A stretch of 11,247 nt of DNA from Coriobacteriia bacterium (GTDB taxonomy: Bacteria; Actinomycetota; Coriobacteriia; Anaerosomatales; SLCP01): assembly GCA_007125735.1 (NCBI GenBank), contig SLCP01000081.1, positions 1 to 11,247 on the forward strand, read 5' to 3'. Below the pieces are notes generated by a model. It did no database searches, was not told the DNA's origin, and worked only from the letters and a program-made list of their open reading frames with translations. The position numbers and the translations under genes are program-made. Numbering within the stretch: position 1 is the first letter of the stretch; the number at the start of each line of letters is the position of its first letter. Shown piece after piece: positions 5,706-11,247 of the stretch.

Positions 5706-6538
5706 CGGCCCGCCCCCCGCCCGCGCGCCATCCGATCGGCCGCCTCGACCACCTCGAGGGTGTAGCCGCCGAGGCGGATGCCACGCTCCTCGGCGAGTAT
5801 CTGGGTTCTCAACACGTCCGGCACGCGCAGCCCCGCCTGCTCGAAGCACGATGGGTCGGCGAGGAGCTCCTCGCGCGAGCCGGTGAAGACGGGCCGTCCG
5901 TCAGCGAGCATGACGATGTGGTCCGCCATGCCGAGGAACCCCTCGGCATCGTGCGTGACGACCACGACGCCCGCGTGTGCGCGAAGCGATGCGACGATGC
6001 CGGTGACCGCATCGCGGCCCCAGGCGTCGAGACCGGCGGTCGGCTCGTCGAAGAGGAGCACCTCGGGACGCATCGCAAGCACGCCCGCGATCGCCACGCG
6101 GTGGGCCTCCCCGCCCGAGAGCGCGAACGGCGAGCGCGGGCCGAACTCGTCCGGATCGAGATCGACCGCCTCGAGGGCTTCACGCACCGTGCCGCGGGCC
6201 TCCTCCTCGCTCATGCCGAGGTTGCGCGGGCCGAACTCCACGTCGGCCTCGACCGTCTCGGCGAACAGCTGGGTCTGCGGGTTCTGGAACACGAGGCCGA
6301 CCCGACCGCCGACGCGCGAGGCGTCGAGAGCGTTGCCGTCGATCGCCACGCGGCCCTCGGTGGGCGGCATGAGGCCGGCAGCTATGCGAAGCAGGGTCGA
6401 CTTGCCCGAGCCGGTGGCGCCCAACACGAGCACCAGCTCGCCCCGATCGAGCGAGAGGGTGACTCCATCGAGCGCGCGAACGGCGAACGAGGTGCCCTCG
6501 CCATACGTGTAGCCGATGTCCTCGAGCGTGAGCCTCAT
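5702..6538 (-). CDS. ecfA2: ECF transporter ATP-binding protein EcfA2
   Basis: Second ATPase of the ECF module. 278 residues with ABC parts in order: Walker A GATGSGKST (40-48), Q-loop Gln85 in FQNPQTQLFAETV, signature LSGGE (140-144), Walker B LLFDEPT (161-167) with catalytic Glu165, and H-loop His196. The FQNPQTQLFAETVEADVEFGPRNLG stretch (in part) is typical of the EcfA2 subfamily rather than EcfA1. The signature continues AHRVAI, where LSGGQxRRVAI is commoner; Glu for Gln is a mild departure. ATG at 6538 overlaps the ecfA1 stop by ATGA, and its own stop overlaps ecfT in the same way, so the three proteins are probably made in coupled fashion as their complex requires. It has a C-terminal extension beyond the ABC core (about 225-278). 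Confidence 0.95.
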   Translation of the reverse strand: MRLTLEDIGYTYGEGTSFAVRALDGVTLSLDRGELVLVLGATGSGKSTLLRIAAGLMPPTEGRVAIDGNALDASRVGGRVGLVFQNPQTQLFAETVEADVEFGPRNLGMSEEEARGTVREALEAVDLDPDEFGPRSPFALSGGEAHRVAIAGVLAMRPEVLLFDEPTAGLDAWGRDAVTGIVASLRAHAGVVVVTHDAEGFLGMADHIVMLADGRPVFTGSREELLADPSCFEQAGLRVPDVLRTQILAEERGIRLGGYTLEVVEAADRMARGRGAGR

Positions 6539-7347
6539 AGCGCAGCCGCCACGCTCTCGGCACTCATCGCCTCGTAGGGCACCGCCACGCCACGAGAGCG
6601 CAACTCCGCAGCGAGGCGGCCGACCGGAGGAAGGGCCACGCCGAGAGACTCCAGTCCATCCTCGTCCGCGAGCACGACGCCCGGCGGGCCTTCGAACACG
6701 ATCCGTCCCGCTTCGAGCCCGATGACGCGATCCGCTGCGGCGGCGTCGGCCAGGTGGTGCGTGACGTGGAGGATACCTCGGCCAGCGCGGCGCTGATGCT
6801 CGACGGCAGCGAGCACGTCTGCGCGACCCTGCAGGTCGAGCATGGACGTCGGCTCGTCCAGCACGAGGTAGGCGGGCTCGAGCGCGAGGACTCCGGCGAT
6901 CGCGAGTCGCTGCTTCTGGCCGCCCGACAACTGATGCGGCTCGCGTGACTCAAGACCGGTCAGCCCCACTGCGGCAAGGGAATCATCCACGCGCCGTCGG
7001 ATCTCACCGACCGGCACGCCGAGGTTCTCCGGCCCGAAAGCGACGTCCTCTTCGACCGTGGTGGCGACGATCTGGTTGTCGGCGTTCTGAAAGACCACGC
7101 CCACGCGCGAACGCACGTCCCACATCGCGCCGACGTCGCGCGTATCGTCGCCGTCTATCGTCACGAGACCTGACGTGGGCCTGATCAAACCGTTAGCGAG
7201 CCGCACGAGTGTCGACTTCCCCGAGCCGTTCGCGCCGAGCACCGCGACGTGCTCGCCAGGCGCCAGCGAGAAACTCACGCCGTCGAGGGCGGCTACATCA
7301 CGCTCGGCCGAGGGGTAGACGTACGTCACGTCGGAGAACTCGATCAT
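6535..7347 (-). CDS. ecfA1: ECF transporter ATP-binding protein EcfA1
   Basis: First ATPase of the ECF energy-coupling module, pairing with EcfA2 to power vitamin or metal uptake through EcfT and S-proteins. 270 residues: Walker A GANGSGKST (38-46), Q-loop Gln87 within FQNADNQIVATTVEEDVAFG, which marks the EcfA1 subfamily, signature LSGGQ (140-144), Walker B LVLDEPT (161-167) with catalytic Glu165, D-loop SMLD and H-loop His197. The chosen ATG at 7347 gives MIEFSDVTYVYP, the usual family start; a purine-rich GGGAGAGGA lies 13 nt upstream, rather far, so a GTG a few codons upstream remains possible. The frame stays open back to 7422, but that part runs through a hairpin and looks non-coding. 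It follows rplQ, as ecfA1 does in Bacillota, and heads the ecfA1-ecfA2-ecfT-truA operon. Confidence 0.95.
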   Translation of the reverse strand: MIEFSDVTYVYPSAERDVAALDGVSFSLAPGEHVAVLGANGSGKSTLVRLANGLIRPTSGLVTIDGDDTRDVGAMWDVRSRVGVVFQNADNQIVATTVEEDVAFGPENLGVPVGEIRRRVDDSLAAVGLTGLESREPHQLSGGQKQRLAIAGVLALEPAYLVLDEPTSMLDLQGRADVLAAVEHQRRAGRGILHVTHHLADAAAADRVIGLEAGRIVFEGPPGVVLADEDGLESLGVALPPVGRLAAELRSRGVAVPYEAMSAESVAAAL

Positions 7348-7381
7348 GTGCTGTGGCCCGTCCTCTCCCACGGCGAACGCA

Positions 7382-7419
7382 CGAGGAGGGTCGTGCACCT
7401 TTCGGTGAGACCCTCCTCG
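7382..7419 (-). terminator. GNRA-capped hairpin between rplQ and ecfA1, possible terminator
   Basis: Perfect 11-bp inverted repeat CGAGGAGGGTC (7382-7392) and GACCCTCCTCG (7409-7419). Inside it, CACC/GGTG forms a 4-bp stem closing a loop that reads GAAA on the minus strand, a GNRA tetraloop. A weaker 5-bp hairpin (GCTCC/GGAGC, 7438-7451) lies just after the rplQ stop. No U tract follows, so it may be a U-less terminator, an attenuator lowering ecf expression relative to the ribosomal genes, or an RNA-processing or stability site. Confidence 0.5.
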
Positions 7420-7456
7420 CATGGTATCGAACGCGCGGCTCCAGATGGAGCGCCTG

Positions 7457-7810
7457 TTACTCGACGAGCTCCAGGATCACCATCGGCGCAGCGTCACCCT
7501 TGCGCGGACCGAGCTTGTGGATGCGCGTGTAGCCGCCCGCGCGCTCCTCGAACCGAGGCGCGATGTCGGCGAACACCTTGTGCACGATCTCCTTGTCGCC
7601 GAGCTCAGCGAGCGCGAGACGGCGGGAGTGGACATCGCCACGCTTGCCCCACGTGATGACCTTGTCAACGAGCGTGCGCACCTCTTTCGCCCGCGTCTCG
7701 GTCGTCTTGATCCGCTCGTTGGTGAACAGAGCGATGGCGAGGCTGCGGAGCATCGCCTTGGTGTGACTCGCGTCGGTGCCGAGCTTCCGGCCTTTCTTAA
7801 GGTGTCTCAT
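7457..7810 (-). CDS. rplQ: 50S ribosomal protein L17
   Basis: Large-subunit protein near the peptide exit tunnel. 117 residues, the bacterial core length without the C-terminal extension common in many other actinobacteria. Begins MRHLKKGRKLGTDASHTKAMLRSLA, ending in the family's usual ...APMVILELVE; the LFTNERIKTTETRAKEVR and VHKVFADIAPRF segments are typical. Ribosome site GGGAGAT (7819-7825) is 8 nt before the ATG. It follows rpoA by 17 nt, the near-universal rpoA-rplQ pair, and is the last gene of the ribosomal cluster before a hairpin. Confidence 0.97.
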   Translation of the reverse strand: MRHLKKGRKLGTDASHTKAMLRSLAIALFTNERIKTTETRAKEVRTLVDKVITWGKRGDVHSRRLALAELGDKEIVHKVFADIAPRFEERAGGYTRIHKLGPRKGDAAPMVILELVE

Positions 7811-7827
7811 CTTCAGTGATCTCCCAC

Positions 7828-8766
7828 TTACGGCTTCAGGCCAAGGCTCATGTGCTGAAGCTTGTCTTTGACTTCCTCGATGGACTTGGCGCCGAAGTTA
7901 CGGATGTTGAGCAGGTCGGTCTCCGAGCACTCGGTGAGCTGGCCGATCGTGTTGACACCCTGCCGCTTGAGGCAGTTGTACGACCGTACCGAAAGGTCGA
8001 GCTCTTCGATCGGCGTGTCGAGCACGCTGTCGACCTCATCGGCGACGTCCGCGAAGATGCCCTCCTCGGACAACACGCCGCTCGCCTGCTCGGCAAAGAG
8101 CATCATGTGCTCGTCGATGATTTTGCCGGCTCGCGCGACGGCATCACCGGGGTCGATCGAGCCGTTCGTCTCGACCTCGAGCGTGAGCTTGTCATAGTCG
8201 GTACGCTGCCCGACACGCGTGTTCTCCACGACGTACGTGCAGCGAGCAACCGGGCTGAACAGCGAGTCGACGGTGATGATGCCGATCGGGTCTTCGGTGC
8301 GCTTGTTGCGGTCCGCGGACACGTACCCGCGGCCCACACCGACTCGGATACCCATCTCGAGCTTGCCGCTCTTGTTGAGATTCGCGATGACGTGCTCCGG
8401 GTTCACCAGCTCGAACTCTGCCGGGACCTTGAGGTCGGCACCCGTCACGACTCCGGGACCGGTCGCGTCCAGCGTGGCGACGGCATCGGCCGCACCGACG
8501 CCGGTCTCGCGGAACACGAGGCCCTTGACGTTGAGCACGATGTCGGTGACGTCCTCCCGGACGCCCTCCACCGATGCGAACTCGTGCTGGACACCTTCGA
8601 CTCTGATCGAGGTCGCGGCGGCACCCTCGAGAGAGGAGAGCAGCACGCGCCTCATGCAGTTACCAAGCGTGTGTCCGAAGCCCCGCTCGAGGGGCTCGAC
8701 GGTGTAGCGAGCTACCCGATCGTCGACCTGTTCGACACTCACCTGCGGTCTCATGAACTCTGTCAT
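7828..8766 (-). CDS. rpoA: DNA-directed RNA polymerase subunit alpha
   Basis: Dimerises to start RNA polymerase assembly and contacts promoter DNA and activators. 312 residues. The N-terminal domain (about 1-230) shows the assembly motif ERGFGHTLGNCMRRVLLSS (27-45) and KGLVFRE. A linker precedes the C-terminal domain (about 250-312) with LSVRSYNCLK (258-267), where Arg261 and Asn264 match the E. coli DNA-contacting Arg265 and Asn268, and NFGAKSIEEVKDKL (290-303). The ATG at 8766 has a strong AAGGAGG (8774-8780) 7 nt upstream, which rules out longer in-frame extensions and makes the internal Met5 unlikely. Lies 38 nt after rpsD and 17 nt before rplQ. Confidence 0.98.
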   Translation of the reverse strand: MTEFMRPQVSVEQVDDRVARYTVEPLERGFGHTLGNCMRRVLLSSLEGAAATSIRVEGVQHEFASVEGVREDVTDIVLNVKGLVFRETGVGAADAVATLDATGPGVVTGADLKVPAEFELVNPEHVIANLNKSGKLEMGIRVGVGRGYVSADRNKRTEDPIGIITVDSLFSPVARCTYVVENTRVGQRTDYDKLTLEVETNGSIDPGDAVARAGKIIDEHMMLFAEQASGVLSEEGIFADVADEVDSVLDTPIEELDLSVRSYNCLKRQGVNTIGQLTECSETDLLNIRNFGAKSIEEVKDKLQHMSLGLKP

Positions 8767-8804
8767 CCAAGAGCCTCCTTGGCCTTCCGTGGTGTGGCGT
8801 GGCG

Positions 8805-9431
8805 TTACTTCGAGTACAGCTCGACGATGAGCTGCTCGCGGACGGGTGCATCGATCTGACCGCGATCGGGCAGGGACAGCACCTTGCCGGAAAGCTTCTC
8901 GATATCCACTTCGAGCCACCCCGGGACCTCGATCTTCTCGGAAGAGATGAGCGCGGTCTTGATGACGAGCAGGTCAGAGGCTTTGGGCATGACTGCGACG
9001 ACGTCCCCCGGACGAACACGGTACGAGGGGATGTCGACACGGCGCCCATTCACCGCGATGTGCCCGTGACGTACGACCTGGCGCGCCTCGTCGCGTGACT
9101 TGGCGAAGCCGAGACGGTACACCACGTTGTCGAGGCGGCTCTCGAGGAGGCGAAGCAGGTTCTCGCCCGTGATGCCGCTCTGACGGTTCGCGATCTCGTA
9201 GTAGCTGCGGAACTGCTTCTCGAGCAGTCCGTAGATCCTCTTGGTCTTCTGCTTCTCTCTGAGCTGGACGCGGTACTCGCTGTCGCGTGGGCGGCGTTTG
9301 CCGGCCATACCCGGTGGGTAGGGCCTGCGCTCCACCCCACACTTGTCTGAGTAGCAGCGGTCGCCCTTGAGAAAGAGCTTGATTCCTTCGCGGCGGCACA
9401 GTCTGCAGTCCGCCCCGGTGTAACGTGCCAT
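8805..9431 (-). CDS. rpsD: 30S ribosomal protein S4 (zinc-binding form)
   Basis: Primary 16S rRNA-binding protein that nucleates 30S assembly. 208 residues. The N-terminus has Cys9, Cys12, Cys26 and Cys31 (CRLC...RCYSDKC), the zinc-site form of S4. The S4 RNA-binding domain is around 95-160: RLDNVVYRLGFAKSRDEARQ, then HGHIAVNGRRVDIPSYRVRPGD; it ends VELYSK. The ATG at 9431 has GGGAGGA (9440-9446) 8 nt upstream; in-frame sequence further upstream belongs to rpsK in another frame. It sits between rpsK (20 nt away) and rpoA (38 nt), the arrangement seen in actinobacteria and many other phyla but not in B. subtilis, where rpsD is elsewhere. S4 can repress its own operon in some bacteria; no such site is visible to me here. 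Confidence 0.98.
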   Translation of the reverse strand: MARYTGADCRLCRREGIKLFLKGDRCYSDKCGVERRPYPPGMAGKRRPRDSEYRVQLREKQKTKRIYGLLEKQFRSYYEIANRQSGITGENLLRLLESRLDNVVYRLGFAKSRDEARQVVRHGHIAVNGRRVDIPSYRVRPGDVVAVMPKASDLLVIKTALISSEKIEVPGWLEVDIEKLSGKVLSLPDRGQIDAPVREQLIVELYSK

Positions 9432-9451
9432 AGCTGTGGTCCTCCCGAGTG

Positions 9452-9850
9452 CTAGACGCGGCGGCGCTTGCGCGGCCGGCAGCCGTTGTGGGGAACAGGG
9501 GTGCGGTCCTGGATGCTGGCGATCTCGAGCCCTGCGGCCTGCAGGGTGCGGATCGCGGTCTCGCGACCGGAGCCAGGACCTTTGACGAACACGGAGACCT
9601 TGCGGACGCCGTGCTCTTGGGCGATCTTCGCGCACGCCTCGGCCGCCATTTGAGCGGCGAACGGAGTCGACTTGCGCGAGCCCTTGAAGCCCACCGTGCC
9701 GGCGGACTGCCACGCGATCACGTTGCCGTTAGGGTCGGTGATCGTGATGATCGTGTTGTTGAAGGTGCTCTTGATGTGCGCCTGGCCTACAGCGATGTTC
9801 TTGCGTTCGCTGCGGCGTACGCGCTTACTGGCGGTCTTCTTCTTGGCCAT
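9452..9850 (-). CDS. rpsK: 30S ribosomal protein S11
   Basis: Platform protein of the small subunit near the mRNA exit. 132 residues with a basic N-terminal tail (MAKKKTASKRVRRSERKNI), the STFNNTIITITDPNGNVIAW segment (in part) and the basic C-terminal HNGCRPRKRRRV, all typical. The ATG at 9850 is 3 nt after the rpsM stop; its ribosome site is weak (AAGGG about 10-11 nt upstream, in the rpsM lysine codons), so coupling to rpsM is likely. Confidence 0.98.
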   Translation of the reverse strand: MAKKKTASKRVRRSERKNIAVGQAHIKSTFNNTIITITDPNGNVIAWQSAGTVGFKGSRKSTPFAAQMAAEACAKIAQEHGVRKVSVFVKGPGSGRETAIRTLQAAGLEIASIQDRTPVPHNGCRPRKRRRV

Positions 9851-9853
9851 GCG

Positions 9854-10228
9854 TTACTTGCCCTTCTTCTTAGCACCGATCTGGCGACGCGGCCCCTTGC
9901 GGGTGCGCGCATTGGTGTGGGTGCGCTGCCCGCGCACCGGCAGACCGCGCCGGTGGCGCAAGCCACGGTAGCAGCCGATCTCCATCAGCCGCTTGATGTT
10001 CTGCCCCACCTCGCGACGCAGATCGCCTTCGACCTCGAGTTCGCGATCGATGAACTCGCGGAGCCGGACGACCTCTTCTTCAGTGAGGTTCCGGACGCGC
10101 GTCGACGGGTCGATCCCCGTCTCGCGCAGGATCGTCTGACTCGTGGACAGACCGATGCCGTAGATGTAAGTCAGGCCGACCTCGACGCGCTTCTCGCGCG
10201 GAAGGTCGACACCTGCGATTCGGGCCAC
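9854..10228 (-). CDS. rpsM: 30S ribosomal protein S13 (GTG start)
   Basis: Head protein of the small subunit that bridges to the large subunit and contacts the P-site tRNA. 124 residues: ARIAGVDLPREKRVEVGLTYI with the GIG motif at the start, RLMEIGCYRGLRHRRGLPVRGQRT (in part) and the basic tail NARTRKGPRRQIGAKKKGK. The start is GTG at 10228-10226, with a perfect AGGAGG (10238-10243) 9 nt upstream that shares bases with the rpmJ TAG stop (10242-10244). The frame stays open 32 codons further up, but that part is rpmJ in another frame. Spacing to rpmJ is 13 nt and to rpsK 3 nt. Confidence 0.97.
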   Translation of the reverse strand: MARIAGVDLPREKRVEVGLTYIYGIGLSTSQTILRETGIDPSTRVRNLTEEEVVRLREFIDRELEVEGDLRREVGQNIKRLMEIGCYRGLRHRRGLPVRGQRTHTNARTRKGPRRQIGAKKKGK

Positions 10229-10241
10229 TCCCGGATCCCTC

Positions 10242-10355
10242 CTAACCCTGCCGCTGCTTGTGACGGGGGTTGTCGCATATGACGAGAACCCGCCCATGGC
10301 GGCGTATGATCTTGCACTTGTCACACATCTTCTTGACCGAAGGTCGGACTTTCAT
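10242..10355 (-). CDS. rpmJ: 50S ribosomal protein L36 (zinc-binding form)
   Basis: The smallest large-subunit protein, near the peptidyl-transferase side of 23S rRNA. Reading the minus strand from ATG 10355 gives 37 residues starting MKVRPSVKKMCDKCKIIRR and ending NPRHKQRQG, exactly the family length. Cys11, Cys14, Cys27 and His32 form the zinc ribbon, so this is the zinc-containing type. A modest AAGGG ribosome site is 6 nt before the ATG. The TAG stop overlaps the AGGAGG ribosome site of rpsM, suggesting coupled translation. It is between infA and rpsM, the standard bacterial order. Confidence 0.97.
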   Translation of the reverse strand: MKVRPSVKKMCDKCKIIRRHGRVLVICDNPRHKQRQG

Positions 10356-10424
10356 GACGTACCCTTTCGGCATTCTCGATCTATCTACACACCCAGCCGC
10401 AGGTGCGATCTTTCCGGCTAATAC

Positions 10425-10458
10425 ACGCTGCCGGGCGTGTCCACGACCCGTGCAGCGT
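10425..10458 (-). other. Strong bulged hairpin between infA and rpmJ
   Basis: In the 110-bp gap after infA, ACGCTGC (10425-10431) pairs with GCAGCGT (10452-10458), continuing through CGGG/CCCG and CGT/ACG to a 4-nt loop, with two single-base bulges: 14 pairs in all. No U tract follows on the minus strand. It might attenuate or process the transcript, or serve as a protein-binding leader for rpmJ-rpsM. Function unknown to me; the rest of the gap holds no convincing promoter. Confidence 0.45.
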
Positions 10459-10465
10459 ATGCCCG

Positions 10466-10687
10466 CTACTTGTATCGGTAGGTGATACGTCCGCGGGACA
10501 AGTCGTACGGCGACAGCTCCACGACCACCTTGTCCCCCGGCAGGATACGGATGTAGTGCATGCGCATCTTGCCCGAGATGTGGGCGAGCACCTTGTGCCC
10601 GTTGTCGAGCTCCACTCTGAACATAGCGTTGGGCAACGGCTCGATGACCGTACCCTCCATCTCTATCGAGTCTTCACGCTTGCTCAC
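10466..10687 (-). CDS. infA: Translation initiation factor IF-1 (GTG start)
   Basis: Binds the 30S A site and helps IF-2 and IF-3 select the initiator tRNA. 73 residues, one OB-fold: IEMEGTVIEPLPNAMFRVEL, then GHKVLAHISGKMRMHYIRIL and GDKVVVELSPYDLSRGRITYRYK (in part), close to the family consensus. The start is GTG at 10687 with GGGAGGT (10699-10705) 11 nt upstream; Met10 would truncate the first strand of the fold. A promoter at 10730-10758 lies in the gap behind map, so infA can be expressed apart from the upstream genes. Confidence 0.97.
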   Translation of the reverse strand: MSKREDSIEMEGTVIEPLPNAMFRVELDNGHKVLAHISGKMRMHYIRILPGDKVVVELSPYDLSRGRITYRYK

Positions 10688-10729
10688 GTGGTGCTGCTAC
10701 CTCCCTGAGGTCCTGAGCCGCAAATGGAC

Positions 10730-10758
10730 AGTATACCGATACGTGCGCGGCGCGTCTA
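10730..10758 (-). promoter_or_regulatory. Promoter of infA and the ribosomal-protein genes downstream
   Basis: On the minus strand -35 TAGACG (10753-10758, 4 of 6), a 17-bp spacer and -10 TATACT (10730-10735, 5 of 6). Transcription would start near 10723, leaving a leader of about 36 nt that includes the GGGAGGT ribosome site. It fits a known pattern in which infA has its own promoter inside the long ribosomal cluster. Confidence 0.65.
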
Positions 10759-10787
10759 TATGGGACTTCTTCGCACCGCATCTTCTG

Positions 10788-10816
10788 CCCGGGGCGGGCC
10801 GAGGAGTGTCCCCGGG
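10788..10816 (-). terminator. Hairpin just after map, possible terminator
   Basis: Seven perfect GC pairs, CCCGGGG (10788-10794) with CCCCGGG (10810-10816), around a 15-nt loop, starting 2 nt after the map stop. No U tract follows in the minus direction. Together with the infA promoter downstream it suggests a transcript boundary here, but each arm is itself palindromic, so the fold is uncertain. Confidence 0.35.
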
Positions 10817-10818
10817 AT

Positions 10819-11247
10819 TCACGGGCCATCCTCGACCGTCAGTATCTCCGGACCATCCGCTGTGATCGCGACGGTGTGCTCGAAGTGAGCGGAGAGCGCT
10901 CCGTCCTGCGTGACGACCGTCCACCCGTCATCGAGCGCGCGGACGGCCGCGGTACCCGCGTTCACCATCGGTTCGATCGCGAACACCATGCCCTCAGAGA
11001 GCGTCGGACCTGTGCCCGCCTGACCGACGTTCGGTATCTGCGGTTCTTCGTGCATCGCTCGTCCGATGCCGTGGCCTACGTACTCGCGGACGACGGAGAA
11101 TCCCGCAGCCTCGGCGACGCGCTGTACCGCGGCCGATATATCGTAGAGCCGCATACCTGCGCGACATCGCTCGATGCCCGCTTCCAGCGCGAGACGCGTC
11201 GTGTCCATGAGCGCGGCCGCCTCGGCACTTACCGTGCCCACAGGGAA
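10819..11247 (-). CDS. map: Methionine aminopeptidase type I, C-terminal part, cut by window edge
   Basis: Removes the initiator methionine from new proteins; a cytoplasmic metallopeptidase. The window holds the last 142 codons; the frame stays open to the edge (a GTG at 11241 is probably an internal valine, preceded in frame by Phe-Pro), whereas the family is about 250 residues. Three of the five metal ligands are visible: His in VREYVGHGIGRAMHEEP, Glu in FAIEPMVNAG and Glu in SAHFEHTVAIT; the two Asp ligands lie outside. DDGWTVVTQDGALSAHFEHT is the typical C-terminal signature (in part). The stop TGA is at 10821-10819. It precedes infA, the usual Bacillota and actinobacterial order (adk-map-infA). 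Confidence 0.96.
   Translation of the reverse strand, partial: FPVGTVSAEAAALMDTTRLALEAGIERCRAGMRLYDISAAVQRVAEAAGFSVVREYVGHGIGRAMHEEPQIPNVGQAGTGPTLSEGMVFAIEPMVNAGTAAVRALDDGWTVVTQDGALSAHFEHTVAITADGPEILTVEDGP

Noticed and set aside
4908..5849. 313-residue version of EcfT
   Set aside because: The extension overlaps the end of ecfA2; the ATGA junction at 5702-5705 and the family N-terminus fix the start.
7816..8859. Plus-strand open frame of 347 codons opposite rpoA
   Set aside because: Shadow frame; rpoA on the other strand is unambiguous.
8805..9713. 302-residue version of S4
   Set aside because: The extra N-terminal part is rpsK in another frame; MARYTGADC is the true family start.
9854..10324. 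156-residue version of S13
   Set aside because: The extra 32 residues are rpmJ in another frame; the GTG at 10228 has a perfect ribosome site.
10356..10400. TAGATA as a possible -10 for rpmJ-rpsM
   Set aside because: No acceptable -35 at 16-18 bp and no TGN extension.
1..11247. A new multi-gene system, mobile element, CRISPR array or tRNA
   Set aside because: Nearly all of the window is filled by recognised conserved genes on one strand; I saw no direct repeats, transposase, integrase or tRNA-like fold.

Overview
The window is a GC-rich stretch of bacterial chromosome with every recognisable gene on the minus strand. It reads (in transcription order, high to low coordinate) map (3' part), infA, rpmJ, rpsM, rpsK, rpsD, rpoA, rplQ, ecfA1, ecfA2, ecfT, truA, rplM, rpsI, glmM, glmS (5' part). 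The fusion of rpsD into the rpsM-rpsK-rpoA-rplQ cluster and the rplM-rpsI-glmM-glmS run resemble Actinomycetota. The ecfA1-ecfA2-ecfT-truA block between rplQ and rplM resembles Bacillota and some Coriobacteriia. With the GC content, my best guess is a deep-branching actinobacterium such as a member of the Coriobacteriia; this is inference from gene order only.

Right part (about 7457-11247): the end of the large ribosomal-protein region. A hairpin follows map, then a promoter (-35 TAGACG, 17 bp, -10 TATACT) drives infA. A strong bulged hairpin lies between infA and rpmJ. From rpmJ to rplQ the genes are tightly spaced (3-38 nt) with good Shine-Dalgarno sites: translation initiation factor, small-subunit proteins S13, S11, S4, RNA polymerase alpha and L17.

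Middle part (about 3111-7456): a GNRA-capped hairpin separates rplQ from the energy-coupling module of a group II ECF vitamin/metal transporter (two ATPases and the EcfT membrane scaffold), whose genes overlap by ATGA junctions, followed one base later by truA (tRNA pseudouridine synthase). A near-consensus promoter (TTGACA, 17 bp, TAAAGT) then drives rplM (TTG start) and rpsI, closed by a 9-bp hairpin.

Left part (1-3110): glmM and glmS, two steps of UDP-GlcNAc synthesis for the cell wall. Between them lies a 353-base non-coding region that is the most notable feature of the window: an extended -10 promoter (TGGTATAAT) right behind the glmM stop, a sequence that matches the glmS self-cleaving ribozyme/riboswitch in its cleavage site, core and P4-like hairpin, and a further 127-nt structured leader. 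A possible 14-codon upstream reading frame with its own Shine-Dalgarno runs across the cleavage site. I see no mobile element, tRNA, rRNA, CRISPR array or new multi-gene defence system here.
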